Assembly: GCA_000750105.3 (NCBI GenBank)
Contig: JPHH03000057.1
Coordinates: 1 to 64,000 of the forward strand
Length of the DNA stretch: 64,000 nucleotides
Reading direction: 5' to 3'
DNA from: Tolypocladium sp. Sup5 PDA-1
Lineage: Eukaryota > Ascomycota > Sordariomycetes > Hypocreales > Ophiocordycipitaceae
Part shown: one piece after another, positions 1 through 9,800 of the stretch
Position numbering within the stretch: position 1 is the stretch's first letter
Layout: every line of letters starts with the position of its first letter
Translations under genes and position numbers: made by a program
The notes under the pieces: model-generated
What the model was told of the DNA's origin: nothing
The model's input: the letters and a program-made list of their open reading frames with translations, nothing else
Database searches by the model: none

Positions 1-11
1 GTGATGTTATC

Positions 12-84
12 GGCGGGGGGGGGGGGGGGAGGCCCCCTCCCCCTCCCCCCCCCCCCCCCCTTCACCAACCCCTCCCCCCCCCCC
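12..84. repeat. G- and C-homopolymer block
   Basis: A run of about 15 G (15-29) is followed by C runs at 45-60 (16 C) and 74-84 (11 C), interrupted only by single T or A bases. It lies just beyond the stop codon of the Cbp3-type gene, in its presumed 3' UTR or terminator. Run lengths in such tracts are often wrong in assemblies. Confidence 0.9.
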
Positions 85-136
85 TATCCAGTGCCCTGAT
101 TTACACTTGCATCGGTCATCGTACACATCCACCCCT

Positions 137-1139
137 TTACTGTGTTGCAGACTGCTTCGCCGGTGTCGGGCTCGCCGAGTCTGCGACCTCCGCCTCATCC
201 TTCTTGAACGGCTCCTCTAGCCTCGTCCAAAAGACCTCGACCGGCTTCGCCAGAATCTCCTGCGACCGCTGCGGAAACGTCAGGTCCGACGTGCCCTCGA
301 GCGCCATCAGGCTCGAGCGCATCCACCCGACAATGGCCAGCAGCGCGCGCGGGTCCACGTCGGGCGCGCCCTTGAACAGGTTGCGCCACACGGCGCTCGC
401 GAGGATGGCGTCGCCCTTGATGAGGCCCTCGTCGTAGGCCAGCAGCAGCCCGCGCCACTGCACGAAGATGTCCTTGAGATAGCGCTGCCGCAGCGCGCTC
501 GACGTGATGCTGTGGTCCAGGTGCATCTTCTTCTCGCACTCGAAGAAGAAGTGGTCCACCAGCTGCTGCTGCCAGTTGCGGTACGCGTCGCGGTCGAGCA
601 TCCGCAGCCGCGCGTTGAGGAGGTAGAGGTGCAGCATCGTGACGTGCGACCAGGTGCTGAAGCTGGGTTGGAGGTTGAAGGCTGGTGATTGGGAGAGTCA
701 GTCGACGTTCGCAAGCGGCACGGTAGCCAGCGTTGACAGTGATTGGGGGCAACATACTCTTGTGCCAGACATTGTCCTTGTCCACGGGATTGCCCAGCTC
801 CTCGCCGTCCTCTAACCTCTCCACCTCGTCGTTCTTGCGCTGCTCCTCGGTGATGTGGTAGTCGGCGGCTTTGGAGCACGACTTGTACAGCCGCTCCGAC
901 GCCCCCAGGACGCGATACGACTCGGCCAGGGAGCCCCCCATCCCTAGGATCCGCCGTCCGGCCGTGTTGCTGAACCATCGTACCGGCGCCGCCATGGTCG
1001 TTGGGGACGAGCCGCTCGCAGGGAGCAGAAAGAAGTTCGTCGATTTCGCCGTCGTCCGCGCAGGAGCTCTGGCTGCGCCCGCGCGCATTGCGACCCGGAC
1101 GAGCGTCCGAGCCTGTAGCCTGCAGCTCTCGCAGGCCAT
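137..1139 (-). CDS. cbp3: Cbp3-type ubiquinol-cytochrome c reductase assembly chaperone (mitochondrial)
   Basis: Likely a 308-residue mitochondrial chaperone of the Cbp3/UQCC1 family, which helps synthesis and assembly of cytochrome b in respiratory complex III. Two exons fit: 1139-758 and 681-137, with a 76-bp intron 757-682 (donor GTATGT, acceptor CAG). The joined frame runs ...NVWHK-T-FNLQPSF... without a stop and ends in TAA. The first 50 or so residues are rich in Arg, Ala and Ser with few acids, as in a mitochondrial presequence. The conserved core lies in exon 2 and includes the segments FSTWSHVTMLHLYLL, RNWQQQLVDHFF and RQRYLKDIFVQWRGLL. A later ATG (about 993, MAAPVRW) is possible but would shorten the presequence. 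Family assignment is from recognised core motifs, not a search. Confidence 0.85.
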
Positions 1140-1742
1140 TATCGTCGTGGGAAGCCTGGCTCTGCCGTGACGGGAGGGGGATTCAATGGCGGGATGGGCG
1201 GATGGTGCGGCGACGTTTTTCTAAGTCATGGTTGCGCGCATGACGCCTAGATTCAGATGCGATTTCTTTGGCGCGGGCTGAGAATTTGCCCGACGCGGTG
1301 CCAGTCAATTGGGCCCAATGGGGGCCCGGTAGAATGTCGGCACCACCCGTTGCGCTAAGGATGACCGGCATCGAGTGGACACTGATTGGCTGGCGTCTCG
1401 ACGACTTGGACGTCCTCCTCCTTCAACACCTGGGACAGTAACGTGATATCATCGACCGGGTTCAGCTTCATCAAGCATCGGCATTGAACACCTTTTCGCT
1501 CAACCAATCCCTTTTAATATCGAATGGTCGTCCGGTTCATCACAGGGTACAGAGGGCGCCATGGTCCAGTGGCAAGGTCAATTCTGTAACTCGACCCTGA
1601 CCCAGGGAGAGCAAGCCTAGCAGCTCTGTCTATTTGACTGAATCTAGCCCCCTACGCAAGAAAATAATACAAAACGGCTCCTATTCTCAGAGATGTCGTT
1701 GGAGGCGATGATACACATGGCCTGCGCACTCGGGCCCCACTG
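1140..1742. other. Intergenic: cbp3 promoter and cem1 3' flank
   Basis: Both neighbours read leftward, so this stretch holds the promoter side of the Cbp3-type gene and the 3' flank of the ketoacyl synthase gene. No convincing ORF. A short tRNA A-box-like string near 1560 has no T-loop partner. Nothing else recognised. Confidence 0.6.
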
Positions 1743-3147
1743 CTACTGAAGCTGTGAAAATACCAGGCTGCTATTTGTGCCGCCAAAGCCGAAGCTGTTG
1801 GTGACGGCCACCTTGACCTGTTTTTCCTGTGCCGCCAACGGCACAAAGTTAAAGTCGAAGCCGACGTCTTGCTGCACCAGGTTGAGTGTTGCGGGCACAA
1901 CCCCCTAAACAGCGTGGTTAGAAAACAAAACAGACATCCGCCATTGCCTTGGGACCGACCGACTCACCTCGTGTATAGACAAAATGGCAAAGAGCGCCTC
2001 GATGGCGCCGGCGGCACCAAGTAAATGCCCGATAGCCCCCTTTGTGCTGCTCACCGTGACCTGCGCCTCGGACGACACACCCTCGTCGCCGAGCATGAGG
2101 CGGCGAATCGCAGCCGCCTCGGCCACGTCCCCGACCTGCGTGCCCGTGGCGTGGGCATTGATGTAGTCCACCTGCTCCGGCCTGGCCCCCGCGTTTCTCA
2201 GGGCCCGCTTCATGGCGAGATACGCGCCGTTGCCGTCCTCGCGCGGCGCCGTCATGTGGTGCGCGTCGCCGCTGCACCCGTACCCGCGCACCTCGGCGTA
2301 GATGCGCGCGCCCCGGGCCCTGGCGTGCTCCAGCTCCTCGAGCACGCAGACGGCGGCGCCCTCGGAGACGACGAAGCCGTTGCGGCCGGCGTCAAAGGGC
2401 CGGCAGCTGCCGCGGGGGTCGTCGTTGTACGCCGTGGACAGCGACCGCGCGCGGCCGAAGCCGGCAAAGGTGAGCGGGTGGATGCAGGACTCGGAGCCGC
2501 CGGCGACCATGACGTCTGCGTCGCCGAGGGCGATGAACCTGGAGGCGTCTCCGATGGAGTGCGCGCCAGTCGTGCACGCCGTGGTGGCTGCGTGGTTGGG
2601 CCCCTGGAACCCGTGCTTCATGGCAATGTGCCCAGCGGCCATGTTGGTTAAGATCTTGGGGACGAACAGCGGCGACACCTTCTTGTAGCCCTGGGTACGA
2701 GTTAGCAAGGGGCCTTCAACCGAGTGACGCGCTGGCTGAGCTCACGTCGGCGTGGTGCGCCAGGCTGGTCTCGTAGATTTCGTCCAGGTTGCCAATCCCG
2801 CTGCCCAGACACACGCCGGTCGCCTCCTGGTCCTCCTGGCGCGTGGCCTCCCAGCCCGCGTCTTTCAGGGCCATGTCGCTGGCGGCGAGGGCGTACTGGG
2901 TAAAGGTAGACATGCGGCGCTGCTCAGCGGCCGTGAGCCAGTCCGAGGCCCGCCACTGGCCCTCGCCCTCGCCGCAGGGCACGGTGCCGGCGACGGTGCT
3001 GGTCAGCTCCCGCCACCGTGCCTGCGGCTCGCGAGACGCGACGCTGGTGATGCCCGAGTCTCCGGCCAGGAGGCGGGACCAGGTGCGCCGGATGCCTACG
3101 CCCAGGGGCGTGATGGCCCCGAGGCCCGTCACGACGACTCGACGCAT
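1743..3147 (-). CDS. cem1: Mitochondrial 3-oxoacyl-[acyl-carrier-protein] synthase (KAS II type)
   Basis: Condensing enzyme of mitochondrial type II fatty acid synthesis, extending acyl-ACP with malonyl-ACP; this pathway feeds lipoate synthesis. Three exons, 3147-2746, 2690-1968 and 1904-1743, join in phase 0 across introns of 55 and 63 bp and give 428 residues, normal for KAS. Visible family signatures: N-terminal VVVTGLGAITPLGVG, the active-site cysteine in ATTACTTGAHSIGDA, the first catalytic histidine in NAHATGTQVGD, the second region STKGAIGHLLGAAGA, and the C-terminal NSFGFGGTN loop. The protein begins almost directly at the KAS fold and has little obvious presequence, so a further upstream exon or an internal targeting signal cannot be excluded. 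The enzyme class is clear; the mitochondrial role follows from single-domain fungal homologues. Confidence 0.93.
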
Positions 3148-4018
3148 CGCGATCCCATAGCCGGGGGGGTTACCGTGCCTGCCGGGCGTTCATTTGGGTT
3201 GGGGGAACGAATGAGATGAGATTCCTGAAGTGAGATGAAATGTTCAAGATGCGACGCCGATGATGTGGCTCGTAGGACGTACGGATATGGTTCACATGAA
3301 TGAAATATATTCAAGCTTGTGTGGTTGACGGCTGATGCATCGAGTGCAGATGCTGCTGCAGGTTTCAAGCTGATAGCCCCTTTGGGCTTAGCGCGTGCCT
3401 TCAGTGGCTCGGCTTCCAAGGGACAGCGACAATGGACGCCACTGTGTGCGATAGGATCCGTGGTGACGACCTGACACGCACCGACGCCGAGGCTGATGAG
3501 GCGACGTGGTGGCTTCAAGTGGCCTCTCGTTTGCGAATTGGCCCTCTTCCGAAGCCATCAGCGGATGCAATTGGCCGTCTGCCTTTGAATTGTAGCCCGT
3601 TGGCTGCAGACTCAGACACTCCTGCTGCGGCAGACGGCGATCCTGCGGGAGCCACGCGACCTCAGAGACACGGGCGGCGTTTCACTCCTTATCCAAGACA
3701 GGCGCATCTACGAGTCGACAATTCGCCGCTGCCAGCTCTGGACGGCCCATTGTCGATACCTCTGAGATTTTGCCTCGTGTCTAGCAGGAATACTGGCGTT
3801 TACGGTCCCAGGCGCAATTCACTGCTACCGCCACGCCCGGGCTACTTGCTGGCATCTCACCTTGAAGGACGCAACTTCTTCTCCTCCTCCTCCTTCTCCT
3901 CCTCCTCCTCCTCCTCCTCCTCCTCCTTCTTCTTCCCAACGCCCATGGGCTCTCGAAAGCGTACTACTGGCCTGATTACTGCCAAACTCCCCGGGCCCCT
4001 GCCCCAACGCCCGACGTC
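3148..4018. promoter_or_regulatory. Divergent promoter region, cem1 / OPT transporter
   Basis: An 871-bp region between the leftward ketoacyl synthase gene and the rightward peptide transporter gene. It ends in a nearly pure TCC/CTT pyrimidine tract (3875-3937), about 80 bp before the transporter ATG, typical of fungal promoters and leaders. A rightward open frame (3432-4022) shows only low-complexity and unrecognisable residues and is not called. Confidence 0.6.
3875..3937 (+). repeat. (TCC)n/CTT pyrimidine tract
   Basis: Sixty or so bases of almost uninterrupted CTC and CTT triplets on the + strand, in the presumed leader of the transporter gene. No Gs or As occur in the core. Confidence 0.9.
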
Positions 4019-6855
4019 ATGACCGCCAACCATGGCGGCCATGATGCCGACGTCGCCGCCGAGGCCACCGGCATAGACACCGGCGCCGCCCCCAGTGCGC
4101 GGCATTCACTATCTCACCAGCGGCCAGACTCCGTCGACGGGCTCAAGGAGCACGTCTCAGACTGGCGCCAGCCCCGAGACAGCGACGACGAGCGGGACTC
4201 TGAGAACGAGCCCCTGATGGACCCCAACCTGCCCGAGGAGTATGAACTGCAAGACCGGACGCAGCCCGAGGATGGGCTGCTCGCGGGCGAAGACATCTCG
4301 AAGAGGCTCGAGGAGGAAGACTCGCCGTACCCCGAGGTCCGCGCCGCGGTGCGCAACTACGACGAGGACCTGCCGTGCAACACGGTCCGCGCCTGGGTCA
4401 TCGGCATGTCGCTCGTCCTCGTGGGCTCGTCCATGAACACCCTCTTCTCGCTCCGCCAGCCGTCGATATCGATCGGGCCGCTCGTCGCCCAGATCATCGC
4501 CTGGCCAATGGGCCACGGCTGGGCGAGAGTCGTGCCCGACAGGCAGTTCAACACCTTTGGCCTGCGATGGAGCCTCAACCCTGGCCCGTTCAACATCAAG
4601 GAGCACACCATCATCAGCGTCATGGCCAGCGTCTCCTTCTCCGTTGCCTACTCCACCGACATCATCCTCGCCCAGCTCGTCTTCTACAAGCAGAACTTTG
4701 GCTTCCTCTTCCAGATTCTACTCACCATCTCGACGCAGTCTCTGGGCTACGGCATTGCGGGCACGATGCGCCGGTTTCTAGGTTGGCCGCCCAAGTCGAA
4801 CGGATGGACTCACGCTGACTTTTGACAGTATATCCGGCATCCATGATCTGGCCGGGCAACCTCGTTGGTGTCACGCTCATGAACGCCATGTACGAGCAAA
4901 ACGACCTGCCAGACCCGAAGGTCTTGGGCGGCAGCATGCCGCGGTACCGCTGGTTCATGGTCGTCACCGTGGGTGCCTTTACGTACTACTTCATCCCGGG
5001 CTTTCTGGCCCAGTGCCTGAGCGTGTTTGCCTTTGCTACCTGGCTCGCGCCCCAGAACGCCGTGGTGAACCAACTCTTTGGCGGCACGACTGGCCTGTCG
5101 ATCCTGCCCATTACCTTTGACTGGACGCAGATCGCTGGCTGGGTCGGCTCGCCTCTGATACCCCCCTGGTATGGCCCCCTTTGTTGACCCCGTGCAATGG
5201 ACTGGAACTTATTCTTGATCCAGGTACGCCATCGCCAACACATTGATCGGCGTCGTCGTCTTTTACGTCTTTGGTTGCTCGATATTGCACTACTCCGGGG
5301 CTTGGTACGCACAGTTCCTGCCCATGAGCGACGCAAGTACGTATGACAACACGGGGCAGCCCTACAACACCAGCCGCATTCTCAGTGCCGACTATACCCT
5401 CGACGACGAGGCGTATAAGAACTACTCTCCATTGTTCATAAGGTAAATACGTTGCGCTCATCCATCACCTAGCTAGCCTGTTGACTTGATTAGCACCACG
5501 TTTGCAATGTCCTACGGCCTCTCCTTTGCCGCCATATCCTCTCTCATCGTATACACCTACCTCCACTACCGCAAACAGGTCTGGAGGCAGTACAGGGACA
5601 GCGCAAACGAGAAGCCGGATATACACATGAAACTCATGAAAAAGTACAAGGAAGCACCGGCATGGTGGTACATGTCTCTCTTCGTTACGGTACGTCTTGA
5701 ACCTCCGAACCCACCGGTTCATTTTCGTGAACCTAACTCGCTTCCCCAGATGCTTGGGCTCGGGCTATACACCGTGCTGGCCTATCCCACCAAACTCACC
5801 TGGTGGGCGTTTCTGCTCGCCGTGGCCATATCCTATGGCTTTTCCTTGCCCATCGGGATCATCGAGGCCGTGACGAATAACCAGATCGGCTTGAACGTGC
5901 TCACCGAGTTCATCTTCGGATACATCCAGCCGGGCCGGCCTCTGGCTCTCATGCTGTACGTCGCCTCATCCAGCTTCCCACTACCCCACGGCCCAATGCT
6001 GACCCGTGACGCAACGCAGTTTCAAGACCTTTGGATACATCACCATGTACGAGCTGTCCCGACCCCATGGGAATTTAGCACTGCTGACGGTTACGCAAGG
6101 TCGCAAGCGCTGGCCTTTGTATCGGACCTCAAGTTCGGGCACTACATGAAGATCCCGCCGCGGACCATGTTCTGGTCGCAGGTCGTCGCCACCACCTTTT
6201 CCTGCTTTGTCCAGATCGCTGTCCTGAACCTGGCGCTCGAGAACATCGAAGATGTCTGCGACCCCCAACAGCGCGACCGCTTCACATGCCCAGGCGGCCG
6301 AGTCTTCTTCGCCGGTGAGTTCCCCTTCTCCCCCTAGCGAACCCCCTGACTTACACACGCCCTCCAGCGTCGGTGATCTGGGGCCTCATCGGCCCGGACC
6401 GCATGTTCTCCCCCGGCCGCGTCTACTCGGGCCTCTTCCTCTTCTTCATCCTCGGCGCCCTCGTGCCCCTCGCCGTCTACTTCGCCTCCCGCCGCTGGCC
6501 CAAGTCCCCCGTGCGGTTCCTCATGGCGCCGCTCATCTTCGGCGGCGCGGGCTCCATCCCGCCCGCCACGCCGCTCAACTACTTCTCCTGGGGGCTCGTC
6601 GGCTTCGTCTTTCAGTATTGGGTCAAGAAGCGCCATTTTGGCTGGTGGAGCCGCCTGAACTTCCTCACCTCGTGCGGCCTGGACCTCGGCCTCGCGCTGG
6701 CGACCTTGTTCATCTTCTTTGCGTTTTCCATGCAGGGCGTCGAGCCGCCGCGCTGGTGGGGGAACAACGTCGTGACGACGACCATGGACGTCAAAGGAAC
6801 GGCGGTGGAGGCGTTTGTGGTGGAGGGACAGGTGTTTGGGCCCAAGTCGTGGTAG
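4019..6855 (+). CDS. Oligopeptide transporter, OPT family
   Basis: Plasma-membrane proton-coupled oligopeptide transporter of the OPT family, predicted 817 residues. Eight exons fit with intact phase: 4019-4781, 4829-5168, 5224-5442, 5494-5689, 5750-5955, 6020-6046, 6100-6314 and 6368-6855 (TAG); introns are 47-64 bp. Exon 6 is only 27 bp. The N-terminus (about 120 residues) is acidic and hydrophilic; the peptide-clade segments NPGPFNIKEHTIISVMA, YPASMIWPGNLV and SWGLVGFVFQYW are present, with many hydrophobic spans in between. The C-terminal part holds GAGSIPPATPLNYFSWG, also characteristic of the family. Substrate may be tetra/pentapeptides or glutathione; the sequence does not settle this. 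The first donor (GTTGGC) is weak, but the frame and the VYPASM restart support it. Confidence 0.92.
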
Positions 6856-7034
6856 ATGGAGCTGGGATACTTTGGGCGCATTGTCATATTAAAGCGTATA
6901 CAGGAGCATTGCAATATAGCGGCGTACCAAACGGACACCGATGGCCCTCAAGAGAACAAGTCATAGGGAGGTATAATTTCCAATGGTCTAGTGTCATATA
7001 GTTACAGGAATCAAGGGGCAAAAAAGGATCATCA

Positions 7035-8394
7035 TTACAGCACCAGCCGCCCAGGCTCCTTTTCCAGAATCAGTTTGCACCGCTCCAGGAACACGTGCGC
7101 CCTTTGCTCCTCCTCCTTGGGCACCACGAGGCTAAAGACGTTGGTCCCACTCGACAGGCCAGGGACGGTGGGGACGCTGTCGAATCGTGAAGCAGGCGTC
7201 TTGCTCCGGCCGGCGAGTTCGTCGATGATGTCGGCCTTGCTCGCGCGGGGCTGCTGGGGAGCGAGCATCGAGGCGGACGGGATGGCGGAGATTTGGGGCA
7301 GGTAGACGCCGCGAGAGCCCCTGGCGGCCTTGACCTTGTCCAGCCCGAGGACCTGGTCGAAGAGCTCGCTGGGCGTGGGCTTGCGCACGGCGAGGGGCAG
7401 CCCGTCGTTGGCGACCTCGGCGGCGCGGCTGATGAAGGTGGACAGGGGTAGGAAGACGCCCAGGGTGTCCTGGATCTTCTTCTGGACCTCGACCACCCTA
7501 GCTAGCGAGACGGGGACGTTGATCTCGAGGGCCTGCGCCTCGAGTGCCTCGGGTGCCGCCTCAGCCTGCTTGGGAGCCGGCGCGGGGGCCTTCTTCTCGG
7601 CGACCTTGATGTTGCTCAGATCGAGGTGGATCAGCTTCTCGAACCGCGAGGACACAGCCGCGGGCGTATCGACGTTGATGGTGCCCAGGAACGCCAGCAC
7701 GTCGCCCTTGAGCAGCCGTCCGCTCGGCCCCGTGGGCTGAATCTTGCTCACGTCGTCCTTGCTGAGGCCGTTCTGCTTGACGAGGTACTCCACCGACGGC
7801 ATCAGCGGGTACCTTTGCTCGTGCGTCTCGCCGCTGGCCGCCTGGGCCCGTTGCGTGCCTGTGGACCTGTTCGACTCGCTCTGTGTCGGGGCCGCAGCCT
7901 CGTCGCCGGCTTGCTTGGCCTGCTGCTCGTCGGCGGGGATCTCGAGCGCGCTGATGTCGTCGCCCGCCTCGGCGAGGACGGCGATGCGCATGCCGACCTG
8001 CACGGCCTTGCTGCCGTCCTGCGACATGATCTTCATGACGACGCCGTCTTCCTGCGCCTCGACGTCCATGGTCGCCTTGTCCGTCTCGATCTCGAGCAGC
8101 ACGTCGCCGGCGCTAAAGGTCTCGCCCTCCTTGACCTTCCAGCCGGCGATGTTGCCCTCCGTCATCGTCGGCGAGAGCGCCGGCATGATGAAGTTGTGCG
8201 CGGCAGGGCATCGTGCCGAGGAGGTGAAGCCTGCGTTGCATCTAGTCAGTAATCACCGTACGTAGGGCAACGTTTCGCTGCCATTGAACGTTTTGCGCCG
8301 AAGTCGCCGCGAACCAGAGGGACGTACCACGAGCAGCTGCCCTGCTGCTGACGAGGCGAGCCGAGGCACGGCACGCTGCCGTGAGGGACGTCAT
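7035..8394 (-). CDS. pdx1: Pyruvate dehydrogenase complex protein X (E3-binding protein)
   Basis: Structural subunit of the mitochondrial pyruvate dehydrogenase complex that tethers dihydrolipoamide dehydrogenase (E3) to the E2 core. Two exons, 8394-8328 and 8230-7035, join across a 97-bp intron (donor GTACGT, acceptor CAG) to give 420 residues. Exon 1 encodes a basic, Ala/Ser/Arg-rich presequence (MTSLTAACRASARLVSSRA). A lipoyl domain follows (about residues 37-115), with the lipoylated lysine in IETDKATMD. After an Ala/Gln-rich linker, the peripheral-subunit-binding domain appears as MPSVEYLVKQNGLSKDD...GPSGRLLKGDVLAFL. The acetyltransferase HxxxDG motif of true E2 is absent, and the C-terminus is shorter and divergent, which separates Pdx1 from E2. 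The 3' end faces the transporter gene with only 179 bp between stops. Confidence 0.92.
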
Positions 8395-8840
8395 TGGAGC
8401 CCAATTGAGTGAGCAGGCGGGCGAGGATCGTGCGTTGCGGAGGTTGAGGTCGACGTCGATGGTGGACAAGGTGGGAGAGAGCTTTGAGCTGTTGGGGAGC
8501 GCCGATAATGGGCGGACGCGCACGGGGCAAGTCGTTTTTTTGGTGGGACGGGTCGGCGGTCGCCTCCGTCAGCGGGATTAACTTGCCGACAAAATAAACA
8601 CCACAGCATGCCCACATCAGCCTGATCTAGTTATTTTGTCGTCTTCATCACCTTTCAACGCCAGAAGCCCCCTGTCTAGCTCGTGCCCAGGACCCTGGCA
8701 GCGCATCACGGATATTTTCTGGACATCGTCAACCACGGCTCCCGACCTCGACAAACGGCTCAATGGCCGCGCGCTTATGACCCGATCCCGCCAATTGGAC
8801 CGACAACCAGCCATCTAGACAAGCAGCGTCGTCTGGGGCC
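8395..8840. promoter_or_regulatory. Divergent promoter region, pdx1 / TMEM223-like gene
   Basis: A 446-bp spacer serving two genes for mitochondrial proteins transcribed away from each other. No TATA box stands out, and no coding frame is credible. Confidence 0.5.
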
Positions 8841-9800
8841 ATGGCCAGCTTCTCACGGGGCCTCCTGCTCCCCTGCCGGCGGGCTCTCCTCGCGCCGCGA
8901 AGCTTCATCCTCCCCGAACAAACGAGCAGCAGCAGCAGCAGCGCATCCCGATTCTTCACCACCTCGCTCCGCTTCCGCGCCGCCCAAGCCGCACCTAAAG
9001 CCACCAAGAAGCCTCTCCTCGCGCAGTCCGCGAACGCGAAAGCCCCTCCCGCCGCGCAGGTCGCGCCGAGCCGATATGCCTTCATCAAGAGCCTCGCGAG
9101 CAAGCAGACGCCAACGGTCCTGTACGAGGCGCCCTCGCACTTCTGGTTCTACTTTGGCTGCTGGTCGAGCGGGCTCTCCATAATCGCCTGGACGGCCCTC
9201 ACGGGGCCCTCGGTGGTACAGCAACCCGAGGGCGTCCCGCAATGGATCGGCGTCGTGTTCGGCGCTTCGTACGTCCTGCTCGGCGCCATGGGCTTCTACC
9301 TGATATCCAAGACGCCCAACATCGTCAGTTGCATACGCGTGCTACCGCCCCCCGCCGCCGGAGCAGCGGCTGGCCGCACCCTCGCCGGCCCCGCTGCCAG
9401 CTTCGCGAGCCCGCAGCTCGAAGTCACGGTGAAGCGAATGGTCCCGCTGCTGAGCCCCAAGGTCGTCACCGCGAGCCTCGACAACGTGGCCCTCAAGTCG
9501 CGCTTCTCGCTGCCGGACGAGTACGTCCCGGAGCTGAGGCGCCTCGAGCAGAAGCGCGACGAGGAGTCGCGCCGGGCCAAGCTGAAAAAGTTCGACATGG
9601 AGCATCTCCTGACGATGCCGGCCCGGAGGCTGGGCCGCGCGTTTGCCAACATGTTCCGGGGCGTGCGCGCGGCGTGGACGGACATGGGCTACGGCATCAT
9701 CAGGGTGGATGGCAAAGAGTACAAGGTGGACGTGACCAAGGGGTTTGCGCATGATGGGTTTCGGACGCTCGAGCGAATCGTGACTATAGGGTGGAAATGA
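8841..9800 (+). CDS. Mitochondrial two-membrane-span protein, TMEM223/Mrx15-like
   Basis: Intronless gene for 319 residues. The first 70 or so residues are a Ser/Arg/Ala-rich presequence, including a poly-Ser run coded by AGC repeats. Two hydrophobic segments follow (about residues 98-120 and 131-156: HFWFYFGCWSSGLSIIAW and IGVVFGASYVLLGAMGFYLI), then a soluble tail with a beta-rich part (LEVTVKRMVPLLSPK) and a basic helix (RRLEQKRDEESRRAKLKK). The order, a short VLYEAP lead-in, a membrane hairpin, then a matrix domain, matches TMEM223 of animals and Mrx15 of yeast, a mitoribosome receptor at the inner membrane. That match is by architecture and weak motif recall, so the function is tentative. 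Mitochondrial location is better supported than the family. Confidence 0.65.
   Translation: MASFSRGLLLPCRRALLAPRSFILPEQTSSSSSSASRFFTTSLRFRAAQAAPKATKKPLLAQSANAKAPPAAQVAPSRYAFIKSLASKQTPTVLYEAPSHFWFYFGCWSSGLSIIAWTALTGPSVVQQPEGVPQWIGVVFGASYVLLGAMGFYLISKTPNIVSCIRVLPPPAAGAAAGRTLAGPAASFASPQLEVTVKRMVPLLSPKVVTASLDNVALKSRFSLPDEYVPELRRLEQKRDEESRRAKLKKFDMEHLLTMPARRLGRAFANMFRGVRAAWTDMGYGIIRVDGKEYKVDVTKGFAHDGFRTLERIVTIGWK

Noticed and set aside
1560..1620. tRNA-like string with an A-box-like GGTCCAGTGG
   Set aside because: No T-loop GTTCRA box, no anticodon stem and no matching acceptor stem follow within tRNA distance.
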